Origin: a virus
Length of the DNA: 21,168 nucleotides
Direction: 5' to 3' (one strand)
IMG/VR virus record: IMGVR_UViG_3300034374_008555
Location: 1 to 21,168 of that record
The notes beneath the pieces are model-generated. The model was not told where the DNA came from. It saw nothing but the letters and a program-made list of their open reading frames with translations, and did no database searches. Below are positions 1 through 7,739 of the stretch, one piece after another (the stretch's first letter is position 1; each line of letters begins with the position of its first letter). Position numbers and translations under genes: made by a program.

Positions 1-101
1 GTGAATACGTTCCTGTCGTAGAAATGATACTTAAAATACTTCCTAAAAATAAGATCGAAAAGGCAATACCTAAGATCAGAGCAGTAATTAACGGACTTTA
101 A
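1..101 (+). CDS. C-terminal end of an unidentified protein (5' partial)
   Basis: The frame beginning at position 3 stays open from the window edge to a TAA at 99-101. It gives about 32 residues ending in AVINGL, rich in Lys, Ile and Pro. The next start codon lies 16 bases downstream on the same strand, so this is probably the tail of the preceding gene in the same series. Too little is visible to assign a family, and a chance open frame this short cannot be excluded. Confidence 0.5.
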   Translation, partial: EYVPVVEMILKILPKNKIEKAIPKIRAVINGL

Positions 102-117
102 CGCTAAAACTAACGAC

Positions 118-666
118 ATGGAAAAGAAAGTAACAAAAGAAGAAGCCGAAGCGAGGGCGTTAGAACTGTATCCAATTCTTGAAGAGTTTGACGTTGATAG
201 ATTGAAGCCACTCAGAGAAGCGTACTTGCAAGGCTGGGATGATTTGCAAGTAGCAATGGATGCGAAACAAGCTGCTGATGAAGTTGACAGAGACAAACAG
301 AAAGAGAAAATCAATGCATTGCTTGTTACGGCATTGCGAGAACTCACAGATAGTGAAAGTTTGGTTCTTATTAAAGCATTGCAAGAGCGAAATCCTTTGT
401 ACAACAAACAGACATGTGGTTTTTGCGTTGAACCAGCTACGGAATTGACAGATGAAAAACATTCTGAAACGCTTGACACCAAAGAGAATGAAGGTTCGGA
501 GTTACCTTCGGAAAAGCAAAAGGAAAAACAGACCTGCGGATTCTGCGTTGAACGGAAACAACATCAAAAAGAACTTTTAAAAGAAATGATGCGAAAGGAT
601 GAAGAGGATGGGGTTTACGAACATAACCAACTACGTGAAGCGACAAAGAACTCGAAAAAGCATTGA
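118..666 (+). CDS. unknown charged protein with two copies of a KQTCGFCVE motif
   Basis: The 182-residue product is not recognised. It is strongly charged and looks largely helical, with Glu/Lys/Gln-rich stretches at residues 1-95 and 145-182. Its distinctive feature is an exact nine-residue repeat, KQTCGFCVE, at residues 97-105 and 137-145, joined by an acidic Glu/Ser/Thr-rich linker. The two DNA copies (406-433 and 526-553) match at 24 of 28 bases. The paired CxxC elements could bind one zinc ion or form redox disulfides. CGFC resembles a thioredoxin-type CxxC, but no thioredoxin fold surrounds it. The ATG at 118 follows an A-rich leader. The next gene starts one base after the stop. Confidence 0.75.
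   Translation: MEKKVTKEEAEARALELYPILEEFDVDRLKPLREAYLQGWDDLQVAMDAKQAADEVDRDKQKEKINALLVTALRELTDSESLVLIKALQERNPLYNKQTCGFCVEPATELTDEKHSETLDTKENEGSELPSEKQKEKQTCGFCVERKQHQKELLKEMMRKDEEDGVYEHNQLREATKNSKKH
406..553 (+). repeat. duplicated 28-base CxxC-coding segment
   Basis: Two direct copies of a 28-base segment, at 406-433 and 526-553, sit 120 bases apart in the same reading frame and encode KQTCGFCVE twice. They differ at four bases, three of them silent third positions and one (a/c) also silent in the Thr codon. The peptide has therefore been kept while the DNA drifted. This suggests an old internal duplication under protein-level selection. Confidence 0.8.
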
Positions 667-667
667 G

Positions 668-799
668 ATGAAACACGAAATAATCCTATGCAACCACCGA
701 GCCAAGAAGGGAACACTTCAGGCCAAGAAGTACGGAACACTCATTATATTTTTATCCTGGTTATTTACAGCAGGGATGGTGTATTCAATGACATTATAG
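668..799 (+). CDS. small single-pass membrane protein, unknown
   Basis: A 43-residue product: a basic N-terminal half (two AKK segments) followed by one hydrophobic stretch, about residues 26-43, running to the C-terminus. It resembles a small inner-membrane protein with an N-in orientation. The frame extends upstream, but the ATG at 668 is chosen because it starts one base after the stop of the preceding gene, which suggests coupled translation. No family is recognised. A second open frame of exactly the same length, 688-819, overlaps it and could be the real gene instead. The choice rests on spacing and on the coherent basic-plus-hydrophobic pattern. Confidence 0.45.
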   Translation: MKHEIILCNHRAKKGTLQAKKYGTLIIFLSWLFTAGMVYSMTL

Positions 800-851
800 A
801 GGAAGCCGAAAATCTTTAACAGAGTAGGCATTGACAGGCTAAAACAAAAAC

Positions 852-959
852 ATGGAAGACAGCTTGTATTACCTCAGTGAGGATCACATCGAAAACCTGA
901 ACGATGAGATCAAAGAGGAGATATTTCAGGAAATATTAACTGATAATGACAATGACTGA
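852..959 (+). CDS. 35-residue acidic protein, unknown
   Basis: The ATG at 852 follows an A-rich leader (ctaaaacaaaaac) very like the one before the gene at 118. It opens a 35-residue frame dominated by Glu, Asp and Asn and ending in TDNDND. Its TGA stop (957-959) shares one base with the ATG of the next gene, a typical coupled junction. A short acidic phage peptide of this kind could bind a host protein, but nothing in the sequence shows that. Support comes from the leader and the junction, not from homology. Confidence 0.5.
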   Translation: MEDSLYYLSEDHIENLNDEIKEEIFQEILTDNDND

Positions 960-1192
960 TGAATAAAGATCTGTTCAACAGTACCATAACGCACGGTAAA
1001 TGCCAAATGCGTAGCAGTGATCAACTTCATTTGAACAACATCACGTTTGATCCGAGAACAGTGTCTGCCTATGCCAGACATGTAGAGGATCAGATGGATG
1101 AGATCCTATTTGAAGGGAAGGACGATTCAGAACTTGTGCAGCTCATACAGATGCATCAGGTCACATTACTCTCACTTGTTAAAATGAACTAA
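959..1192 (+). CDS. unknown small protein (77 aa)
   Basis: A 77-residue soluble product, probably helical in its second half (about residues 34-77: an acidic run followed by Leu/Gln/Met-rich helix). It overlaps the preceding 35-residue gene by one base and ends one base before the next start codon, so it lies within a coupled chain of genes. No motif or family is recognised. It carries one Cys (residue 15) and no metal-binding pattern. Confidence 0.6.
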   Translation: MNKDLFNSTITHGKCQMRSSDQLHLNNITFDPRTVSAYARHVEDQMDEILFEGKDDSELVQLIQMHQVTLLSLVKMN

Positions 1193-1193
1193 G

Positions 1194-1772
1194 ATGATAA
1201 CTGTAATATTGGCAACAGCAGCAATGGTTGCAATACTGGGTATTGTACATCATTCCATTGGTGTAATAGGTACAAGGAATCTGCAACCTCCTCTTTTATT
1301 GTTGATGGGAGCAGTATGTCTGATGTCAGGATCAATGTATCTTACTCCGGTACCTGCGAACATTCTCCGTAGTGTGATAATAGCATCTATACTTTTCTGG
1401 TTCATTTATACTGTAATAGTGGCTCAGATAGAACCTCAACGTAGGAGTTCTGTCAAACTGAGCGATGATCAGAAGAATAAGATCAGGGATCTTGCCAAGG
1501 AGATACTTGCAAAAGAAGGATCTGATTTTGATGTGGATAAAGAGGTAAAACCCGTTGTGGTACATCATCCTCTGGACAATGATGCCATGATGCCCATTCC
1601 TGCAGGAACTGAGGTATCAACTCCTGAAGGTGATGGCATTGTTGAACTCTTCATACCTACACTTGAGATGGTACATAACTCAGAGGAGTTCCGTAATGTC
1701 AAAGGTTATCGTGTCCGTATGGGAGATAACAATATCAGATACTTCAAAGCAACTGAAGTAAACCAAAAGTAA
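1194..1772 (+). CDS. membrane protein with three TM helices and a soluble C-terminal domain
   Basis: The 192-residue product has three hydrophobic segments near residues 2-26, 33-51 and 57-78. A basic PQRRSS boundary follows, then a hydrophilic tail of about 110 residues, predicted to lie in the cytoplasm. Residues 137-190 (PAGTEVSTPEGDGIVELF, later GYRVRMGDNNIRYF) alternate in the way small beta-barrel modules do, but the family is not recognised. The gene starts one base after the stop of its neighbour and lies 54 bases upstream of the AAA+ ATPase. It may therefore anchor or receive the ATPase/VWA machine at the membrane; that is inference from position only. Confidence 0.75.
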   Translation: MITVILATAAMVAILGIVHHSIGVIGTRNLQPPLLLLMGAVCLMSGSMYLTPVPANILRSVIIASILFWFIYTVIVAQIEPQRRSSVKLSDDQKNKIRDLAKEILAKEGSDFDVDKEVKPVVVHHPLDNDAMMPIPAGTEVSTPEGDGIVELFIPTLEMVHNSEEFRNVKGYRVRMGDNNIRYFKATEVNQK

Positions 1773-1826
1773 AAGGTATAATGGCCACCTGTAACGGCCT
1801 ATAATCTTATTCCTATAAAAAACGTA

Positions 1827-2843
1827 ATGGAAAAAGATATTGAAAGAAAACTCGGACTTATGCTGATGTCCGGGCAAATGAGAAATCTCGTAAGATCAGC
1901 TATCAAAGATGAGATCAGTGACGAACGTATCGATTCAAGGATCAATACATTCATTTCTGGTATTGAGAAGTCTATGAAGAACTCTCTTGATCAGGCAGTT
2001 AAAGACATAAAGAACCGGACTGCTGTACGGCATATCACTCTCAAGGATGTCACCTATGAGGTTGATCCTTTGAGTACACATCAGAAGACACCTGAGGTTC
2101 TGATGTATCTACAACTGTTCAAGCAGGCCATGATCGTGGGACCTACAGGTTCAGGTAAATCCACTCTTGCCAAGCAGGTTGCGGATATCATGGATCTCAG
2201 ATATGCCACATTCTCCTGTAATGAGGAGGCATCGAAGACAGAGCTGATAGGTTTCAATGATCTTGCAGGATACAACTATCCTACGTTCCTTGACTTCTAT
2301 GAGAACGGTGGTGTCATGCTCATTGACGAGTATGATGCCATGTCTCCCGGTATGTCCATCGTATTGAATGCTGCATTCGATCGTAGTGGTATGCTGTCCG
2401 TCCCTACCCGTAAGGGTAATACCATGGCAAAGAAACATGAGGACTTCTACTGTATCCTTGCAGGTAATACCTGGGGCAATGCAAGTATGGATTACTCTGG
2501 CCGTGATATTCAGGATACTGCATTCCTTGACAGATTCAAGATGTGTAGGGTTCATATCGATTATGATCATGAGTTGGAGACATCTCTCACTGATGCAGCA
2601 TGGATGGATATGATGACAGCTATCAGGACCCAGATCAAGAAGATGGGTATCAATGATGTCATTTCCACCCGTACCGTGGTCGATTGTTATACCCTGTTCC
2701 AGAATGGTCTGAACACTTACAAGATCATGAAGACCCTTACCTCTCATTGGGATCCCAAAGAGCAGGAAGTGTTTCTGAAGAATGTTAAAGAACCTTGTAA
2801 AAAGTATGAAAATGGACTTAAAGAGCAGGAGATTACGGTCTGA
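1827..2843 (+). CDS. CobS/MoxR-like AAA+ ATPase
   Basis: A 338-residue AAA+ ATPase of the MoxR/CobS type. It has a helical N-terminal region (1-65). The ATPase core shows Walker A GPTGSGKST (105-113), Walker B MLIDEYD (164-170), a sensor-1 Asn in LAGNT (214) and a likely arginine finger in FLDRFK (Arg236). The order IDEYDAMSP, RSGML, AGNTWG, FLDRF closely follows the CobS subunit of aerobic cobaltochelatase. In the family these ATPases form rings that work with a VWA-domain partner to insert metal or remodel a client protein. The next gene encodes such a VWA-like protein, which supports the call. CobS-like genes occur in other phages; the substrate here is unknown, and B12 synthesis is not shown. 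Confidence 0.9.
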   Translation: MEKDIERKLGLMLMSGQMRNLVRSAIKDEISDERIDSRINTFISGIEKSMKNSLDQAVKDIKNRTAVRHITLKDVTYEVDPLSTHQKTPEVLMYLQLFKQAMIVGPTGSGKSTLAKQVADIMDLRYATFSCNEEASKTELIGFNDLAGYNYPTFLDFYENGGVMLIDEYDAMSPGMSIVLNAAFDRSGMLSVPTRKGNTMAKKHEDFYCILAGNTWGNASMDYSGRDIQDTAFLDRFKMCRVHIDYDHELETSLTDAAWMDMMTAIRTQIKKMGINDVISTRTVVDCYTLFQNGLNTYKIMKTLTSHWDPKEQEVFLKNVKEPCKKYENGLKEQEITV

Positions 2844-3744
2844 TGACTGTGAGTATGTTACATTCAGATCTATCTTTGAGTTCCTCAGACTTGTCAATGA
2901 TCAGGATGAAGTGCATCCTGATGTTGAGAAGAAAGGCAGTGAGCATGATAGGAAAGAGGTCATAAAGAGTTGTTATAAAGGTGAGGACCCTTCATGGAGA
3001 TATGGTGAGGATGACAACTTTGAAACCTACAATAAAAGATGGGAAGATCTTGATCCCCGTGAGGATATTGTAGAGAGTATAAAGGCATCATTCAAGGACG
3101 CCATGAACTCCGATGGACTTCAGCACCTTTTCAGACAGATGGTATCCAAGCGTAAGAAACGTGAGTTCCGTGATGACCGTGGCAGATTCAGTGTTCCAAG
3201 AGCACTCAGTGGTAATATTGATATGTATGTATCCAGAAAGAAGAAAGCTTCAAACGGATTCAAGATCGGTATAAAACTGGGACTCAATGGAGGTAATGGT
3301 GATTCTGACTTTGTAAGACTCATTACCAATCTTACTATCTCCATCATGATGATAGAGGCTGCCGGTATACCTGTTGAACTGCATATTCTTTTTGATTCCC
3401 AAGGCATGACAGAAGAGTATGACAGACAGGGTATAAGCATGATAGCAAAGGCAAGTTCAGAGCGTATGAATATCAATCGTATGGCTCTGCTTGGCAATGT
3501 CGGCACGTTCAGACATCATGTTTTTCTCGGCTGGTGCTATTTCATGTCAGGTGAGATAGACTCCGGTCTTGGTCATGATTGCAATATCAAGTATAAAGAG
3601 GACGCTGAGCTTCTTGGACTTGATGTGATACTCGGTTCTGAGTTCAAGGACAACTCGCCTGAAGAGGCATTCAATCTATTAACAAAACAAATATTCAATA
3701 AAAATGATAAAGAGATTTCTAAAGTCGGTGCTGTTAAACACTAA
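2806..3744 (+). CDS. CobT/VWA-like partner of the AAA+ ATPase
   Basis: About 312 residues. The N-terminal half is charged and helical (residues 1-140), with a basic patch SKRKKREFRDDRGRF. The C-terminal half reads like a von Willebrand A domain: strand KIGIKLGLNG, helix FVRLITNLTISIMMIEAAG, strand VELHILFDSQG, then a second helix and GWCYFMSGEIDSG. It follows the CobS-like ATPase and overlaps it, the usual MoxR-VWA arrangement. The metal site DxSxS expected after the first strand is missing: the residues are LGLNGGNGDSD. The start is uncertain: ATG codons at 2782, 2806 and 2812 are all in frame inside the upstream gene, and 2806 is chosen for its A-rich leader. Confidence 0.65.
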   Translation: MKMDLKSRRLRSDDCEYVTFRSIFEFLRLVNDQDEVHPDVEKKGSEHDRKEVIKSCYKGEDPSWRYGEDDNFETYNKRWEDLDPREDIVESIKASFKDAMNSDGLQHLFRQMVSKRKKREFRDDRGRFSVPRALSGNIDMYVSRKKKASNGFKIGIKLGLNGGNGDSDFVRLITNLTISIMMIEAAGIPVELHILFDSQGMTEEYDRQGISMIAKASSERMNINRMALLGNVGTFRHHVFLGWCYFMSGEIDSGLGHDCNIKYKEDAELLGLDVILGSEFKDNSPEEAFNLLTKQIFNKNDKEISKVGAVKH

Positions 3745-4579
3745 TTCAGTAGCAACAGCCATGGGAACCAATCAGATCGCACTCAAAGCGTTGAAAGATC
3801 ATGGTCTCATAGGGCAGGACAATGCCCTCAGAATAATGGTAGGCTCCAATAACAGAATAAGAAGGGCTTACATCAATGCAAAGCTCCATGATCTTCTGGG
3901 AAAATTCGAGTCTGTTCAGTTCTATGCTGAAGCTGCTCAGATATGCAAGGAGATAATTGATCTTGCTCTTGATTATCCTGATAACATCTCCATCGGTAAT
4001 CCTGTTTCCGATCGTATCAAAGATACTGGTATCCAAGGTACTGAGGGGGGACATCAGTATGAGGACAGGATGTCTGATCTGGACAGGATACTGAATGTGG
4101 ATGATCCACGTAAGATACCTTTGGAGATAAGAACAAAGATCATTGATCACTACATCACTCTTATGGAAGAGTCCCCTCTGATCACAGAAGAGGACTTTAA
4201 AGTAAGCGCGTACTCTGACAGGAATCTTACTGACATCCTCTTGGATGATGAGGAATACAGATCAAAGGTGATACGTACAGTTGTCAATGCTTCATGCAAT
4301 TCACCGATGTCTGACAATGTTGTGGATGACATACTCAAGTTGGGTCTGTCTTACAAGGAAATGATCATGGGAGGTTATTTTCTCTCTGTCATCAATAGGG
4401 TCAGACTCGGAATGAAGAAGACCAATGAACAGGCAGGACAGTCTAATGATCTGATAATGAACAACATATTCAATGTATGCATTCCCTATTCACTGGGAAT
4501 AGCACTGAATGAGTTCAGCATCAGTGAGTTGAGAGTAAAGTTAGAAGAAACCCTTATGATATCTGAAGAAAATGTTTAA
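3704..4579 (+). CDS. unknown helical protein (291 aa) coupled to the AAA+/VWA pair
   Basis: A 291-residue, mostly helical, soluble product with no recognised motif. It starts 41 bases inside the VWA-like gene at an ATG preceded by a very A-rich leader (attcaataaaa). That argues for the upstream start and for coupled translation. Its stop overlaps the next start by eight bases. The N-terminal segment MIKRFLKSVLLNTNSVATA could be read as a weak signal peptide, but the body looks cytoplasmic and the upstream genes are not exported. Its tight coupling suggests that it works with the ATPase, perhaps as an adaptor or client. Confidence 0.75.
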   Translation: MIKRFLKSVLLNTNSVATAMGTNQIALKALKDHGLIGQDNALRIMVGSNNRIRRAYINAKLHDLLGKFESVQFYAEAAQICKEIIDLALDYPDNISIGNPVSDRIKDTGIQGTEGGHQYEDRMSDLDRILNVDDPRKIPLEIRTKIIDHYITLMEESPLITEEDFKVSAYSDRNLTDILLDDEEYRSKVIRTVVNASCNSPMSDNVVDDILKLGLSYKEMIMGGYFLSVINRVRLGMKKTNEQAGQSNDLIMNNIFNVCIPYSLGIALNEFSISELRVKLEETLMISEENV

Positions 4580-4907
4580 AACAGGAGACAAGTTGATATG
4601 TACACAGACATCGGTAATTCACATGCCGATGTATGTGAACATGGGAAAGAAGGTAGTAGAACACACTGATACCCTTATCAGTGAAAGCTCTATTGCTGAG
4701 CAGATGGAGTCGAACAGAAAGATGTTCGTTCCGGTATTGACAGTTGAGCGTGTGTTCGATGATGTTGATGGTAAGCAGTGGCTACAGTTCCGTAATGGAC
4801 AGAGAACGCCAAAGAGATATCAATTGCACCATCTGCATCCTGGATCCAAGTTCCGTCATGCAAAAGTATCAGATCTAAAACCTAAAAACTTCAAGAAGAA
4901 TGGATGA
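4572..4907 (+). CDS. unknown small protein (111 aa)
   Basis: A 111-residue product of mixed strand and helix, with a basic C-terminal part (HHLHPGSKFRHAK, then KPKNFKKNG). The sequence VERVFDDVDGKQWLQFRNGQR suggests a small beta module of the SH3 or KOW kind, with a loop and paired strands. No family is recognised. Start and stop overlap the flanking genes by eight bases each (ATGTTTAA before, ATGGATGA after), so all three are probably translated as a coupled set. The basic tail would suit nucleic-acid binding, but that is a guess. Confidence 0.7.
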   Translation: MFKTGDKLICTQTSVIHMPMYVNMGKKVVEHTDTLISESSIAEQMESNRKMFVPVLTVERVFDDVDGKQWLQFRNGQRTPKRYQLHHLHPGSKFRHAKVSDLKPKNFKKNG

Positions 4908-5385
4908 TATCCTAAAAGACATACCTGACTATACTTTCAGGTCTAAGATCAACAGTATAAAGATGCTCTTGAGCAAGGGTTGCCTTATCGTATTCACTGA
5001 CAATGAAAGTGGATTCCTTCCAGGTGCTCCGTATATTGTGGACAATGTAAAGGAAGTATATAACTCACGTTATGAGATAACAGCTACCAATACCCGTACA
5101 CATGACAGACACACTTATACTGTAGCAAGGGATTCCTTTCAGATCATAGGTGCTCAGAGATCAGTGGTGGAGTCCACCATCAAGAGTCTTGAGAGGGAGC
5201 AGAAGAAACTTGAGTTCCTGAAAAACAAGATGGACACTCTGGGTCTTACCGATCCTGCTGATTTCATTGACATCCGTAAGGAGATGATAGGCGCCATCCT
5301 TAACAGGATAGATGATCCTGATATTGACAGGACCGAGAAGGTTCAGGTCATTGCTGAACTGATGGACAGTATGTTGTCCATCTGA
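4900..5385 (+). CDS. unknown protein with beta-rich N-terminus and coiled-coil C-terminus
   Basis: A 161-residue product. Residues 25-90 look beta-rich (LIVFTDNESGFLPGAPYIVD, later RHTYTVARDSFQII), similar in pattern to the C-terminal part of the membrane protein at 1194 and to the protein at 4572. Residues 92-160 form a long charged helix with heptad-like spacing (VESTIKSLEREQKKLEFLKNKM), a likely coiled coil. It is the last gene of the block containing the AAA+/VWA pair and is followed nine bases later by a strong hairpin terminator. Function is unknown; the coiled coil suggests oligomerisation or docking. Confidence 0.7.
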   Translation: MDDILKDIPDYTFRSKINSIKMLLSKGCLIVFTDNESGFLPGAPYIVDNVKEVYNSRYEITATNTRTHDRHTYTVARDSFQIIGAQRSVVESTIKSLEREQKKLEFLKNKMDTLGLTDPADFIDIRKEMIGAILNRIDDPDIDRTEKVQVIAELMDSMLSI

Positions 5386-5393
5386 TATCATTG

Positions 5394-5422
5394 GAGAAGA
5401 GGGAAAGCCCCTCTTCTCTTTT
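5394..5422 (+). terminator. hairpin terminator after the AAA+/VWA block
   Basis: A ten-base-pair perfect stem, GAGAAGAGGG (5394-5403) with CCCTCTTCTC (5409-5418), closes a five-base AAAGC loop. TTTTC follows, a typical Rho-independent terminator. It lies nine bases after the stop of one gene and 25 bases before the ATG of the next, which leaves no room for a full promoter. It may act as a partial terminator or an RNA-processing site. Confidence 0.85.
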
Positions 5423-5443
5423 CATTTTCAATAGCTTTATAAA

Positions 5444-5869
5444 ATGGCCAATAAACAGACAACAATAGCCCAGAAGATAAGAGCATTCGTAGGCCCTAAT
5501 AAGATAATGTATTTCAACAGGCAGGGAGGATTCAGCAGATACATAGGTGACAATCCTATCAATGTCAATGAGAACTGTGTCTTTGAACTCATGGATCCAC
5601 TTGAGATGAGTGATGACCTGATAGAGGCCTTTGCAAGGGATACTGATATGTCAGTAGAGGATGTAAAAGCAGAAATAGGCATGTTCAGATATGACATATC
5701 TGATAAAATGCCCGTATCTTTGGCATCTTTGCTGGCTCAGGGACGCTATGACTCACCGGTATACGGTAGGAGTCTTCTCGGTTCAGGGCTTGCAGTGACA
5801 ACTATAGCACCATTGATAGAAGAATATGATAGAACTCATCAACACGAAGAAGAAATGCTGCCTTTTTGA
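5444..5869 (+). CDS. unknown protein (141 aa) preceding DNA polymerase
   Basis: A 141-residue soluble product of unknown family. The N-terminus MANKQTTIAQKIRAFVGPNK is basic; the middle is acidic (MDPLEMSDDLIEAFARDTDM, then a helix VEDVKAEIGMF); the C-terminus ends in HQHEEEMLPF. It is the first gene after the hairpin, and its leader gctttataaaATG is typical for this genome. It overlaps the polymerase start by 44 bases, so the two are probably translated together. It could be a replication accessory protein, but only its position says so. The acidic tail with a hydrophobic end recalls protein-docking tails such as that of SSB. Confidence 0.7.
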   Translation: MANKQTTIAQKIRAFVGPNKIMYFNRQGGFSRYIGDNPINVNENCVFELMDPLEMSDDLIEAFARDTDMSVEDVKAEIGMFRYDISDKMPVSLASLLAQGRYDSPVYGRSLLGSGLAVTTIAPLIEEYDRTHQHEEEMLPF

Positions 5870-7724
5870 GCATCTGCTTGAAGAGGAATGTGTGCAGGTG
5901 GACACAGAGACCATGGGTTTCGATCCACACACATGTGAACTTCTATCATTACAGCTCGGTACTGCTGACGGAGAACGTCAGTATGTGATAGATTGTAAGG
6001 AGGTGAACATATCAGAGGTACCTCTTATCAAAGAGATACTGGAGAGTGTTCCTTCCATCTATCACAATGCCAAGTTCGATCTCAGATTCCTGTATCACCA
6101 TGGGATATTCCCAAGGAAGGTAATGGACACATTCTTGAATGAGTGTGTCCTTACTACAGGACTCTCTCAGAGAGGACTCGGTCTGGATGTAGTGGCATTC
6201 AAGTACTGTGATGCTGTAATGACGAAAGACATCAGAGGTAACATACACCGTGAAGGGTTGACTCCCAGAGTGATACGGTATGCTGCAGATGATGTCAAGT
6301 TTCTCAAGGGCATCTATGACTCTCAGATGGAGAGAGCCAAAGAACTTGACCTTGAACGTACGATCTCCTTGGAGTCACAGTATGTATCTGCTCTTGCATA
6401 TACAGAGTATTGTGGATTCAAGTTGGACATAAAGAAGTGGTTGGAGAACAATGCCGACCATCAGGCTCAGGAGAAAGAAGCTGAGCAGGAAGTTGTCAAT
6501 TGGATATTCGATAACATGCCTCAGTACCGTGAAGCGCAGTTGGATCTGTTCTCTGAGGATAAGACGATATCTCCTAAGATAACCTCCACAAAGGATATGA
6601 CAGAGGTGTTCAAGACACTCGGTGTGGACACTACTGTCATGGATAAGGGCAGACCTAAGGACTCCATAGAGTCCAAGCACCTTAAGAAGTTCAAGAATGA
6701 GTTCCCTCTCATCCCAATATATTTGAGATACATGGAGAAGAGGAAACTGGTAACGACATATGGAGAGTCATTCTTGAAGCATGTGAACAGGAGTACCGGT
6801 AGATTGCACAGCAATTACTGGCAGATACTGAATACGGGCAGGATATCATCATCCGATCCCAATCTTCAGAACATTCCTGCTGACGAGAATATAAGAAAGT
6901 GTTTCATTGCAGATGAAGGTAACACTCTTGTTGTGGCTGACTATTCAGCACAGGAGACAAGGGTACTGGCTGACATGGCCAATGAACGCAACTATATAGA
7001 TTTCTTTAAGAACGGTGATGGTGATTCGCATTCCATGGTAGCTTCCAGAATGTTCTCTGAGATAGAGGGCAGACCGGTAGTGGTAAGCAAGAAACAGAAC
7101 TCTGATAAGAGACAGATCGGTAAGATACTGTCATTTCAGATAGCCTATGGTGCATCAGCATTCTCCGTAAAGGACAGCTTCGGTATATCTGAGAAGGAAG
7201 CTCAGAAGTTCATTGATGCGTATCTTGATTCCTTTCCTGATCTCAAGAAATACTTTGAGAAGAGAAAGAAAGAGGTGATAGCATATGGACATGTGGTAAC
7301 TGACAGAGTATCAAAGCGAAAGATATTCATGGAAGGTTTTGATCGATTCTCTGAGTTGCGGGAAGAGATACAGGACATCTATGATAACGGATCGGTGCCT
7401 GACAGAGCAATGATACGTGAATACTATACCACTAAGGGTAAGTATGAACGTAATGCTCTGAACTATCCGATCCAATCGGTCTCCGCAAGTATGATGAAGC
7501 TTGCAGGAGTAAAAGTGTTCAATCATATTCTGGACAATGACCTACAAGGCAAGGTCAAGATGGTCTCATTCATCCATGATGAGATGTGTTTAGAATGCCC
7601 TATTGATATGGCTGAAGATATGGCTGCCATGGTACAGGATGCCATGGAATCTGCAGCTCGGGCGTTCTGCGATCATGTTGAGATCCCTGCTGTTCCGAAT
7701 ATTACAGAGTATTGGCAAAAATGA
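5826..7724 (+). CDS. polA: family A DNA polymerase with 3'-5' exonuclease
   Basis: A 632-residue replicative DNA polymerase of the PolI family. The N-terminal DEDDy proofreading domain shows VDTE (Asp26, Glu28), NAKFD (Asn81, Asp85) and YAADD (Tyr152, Asp156). The polymerase domain shows TGRISSSDPNLQNIP (337-351), motif A ADYSAQETR (Asp372), motif B with the R-K-F-Y pattern (Arg429, Lys433, Phe437, Tyr441), and motif C IHDE (583-586). All expected catalytic residues are present. Phe437 corresponds to E. coli Phe762, the position that governs rejection of dideoxynucleotides. There is no 5'-3' exonuclease domain, as in phage replicases. It probably copies the phage genome with the helicases, SSB and primase downstream. 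Confidence 0.97.
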   Translation: MIELINTKKKCCLFEHLLEEECVQVDTETMGFDPHTCELLSLQLGTADGERQYVIDCKEVNISEVPLIKEILESVPSIYHNAKFDLRFLYHHGIFPRKVMDTFLNECVLTTGLSQRGLGLDVVAFKYCDAVMTKDIRGNIHREGLTPRVIRYAADDVKFLKGIYDSQMERAKELDLERTISLESQYVSALAYTEYCGFKLDIKKWLENNADHQAQEKEAEQEVVNWIFDNMPQYREAQLDLFSEDKTISPKITSTKDMTEVFKTLGVDTTVMDKGRPKDSIESKHLKKFKNEFPLIPIYLRYMEKRKLVTTYGESFLKHVNRSTGRLHSNYWQILNTGRISSSDPNLQNIPADENIRKCFIADEGNTLVVADYSAQETRVLADMANERNYIDFFKNGDGDSHSMVASRMFSEIEGRPVVVSKKQNSDKRQIGKILSFQIAYGASAFSVKDSFGISEKEAQKFIDAYLDSFPDLKKYFEKRKKEVIAYGHVVTDRVSKRKIFMEGFDRFSELREEIQDIYDNGSVPDRAMIREYYTTKGKYERNALNYPIQSVSASMMKLAGVKVFNHILDNDLQGKVKMVSFIHDEMCLECPIDMAEDMAAMVQDAMESAARAFCDHVEIPAVPNITEYWQK

Positions 7725-7739
7725 AAAAGAAGAATTAAA

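Noticed and set aside
688-819. The 43-codon frame MQPPSQEG...EAENL as a separate gene
   Set aside because: It has no A-rich leader and no coupling to the preceding stop. The frame at 668 fits both the spacing and a coherent protein pattern, so it was kept only as a finding.
1783-1806. GGCC repeated around CTGTAAC between the membrane protein and the AAA+ ATPase, as a possible hairpin
   Set aside because: Only four G/C pairs form, flanked by a T-T mismatch and with no T run; too weak for a terminator.
2151-2897. A 248-codon open frame on the minus strand opposite the CobS-like gene
   Set aside because: The plus-strand gene carries clear Walker motifs here. The minus-strand product is low in structure and has no motif, so it is a shadow frame.
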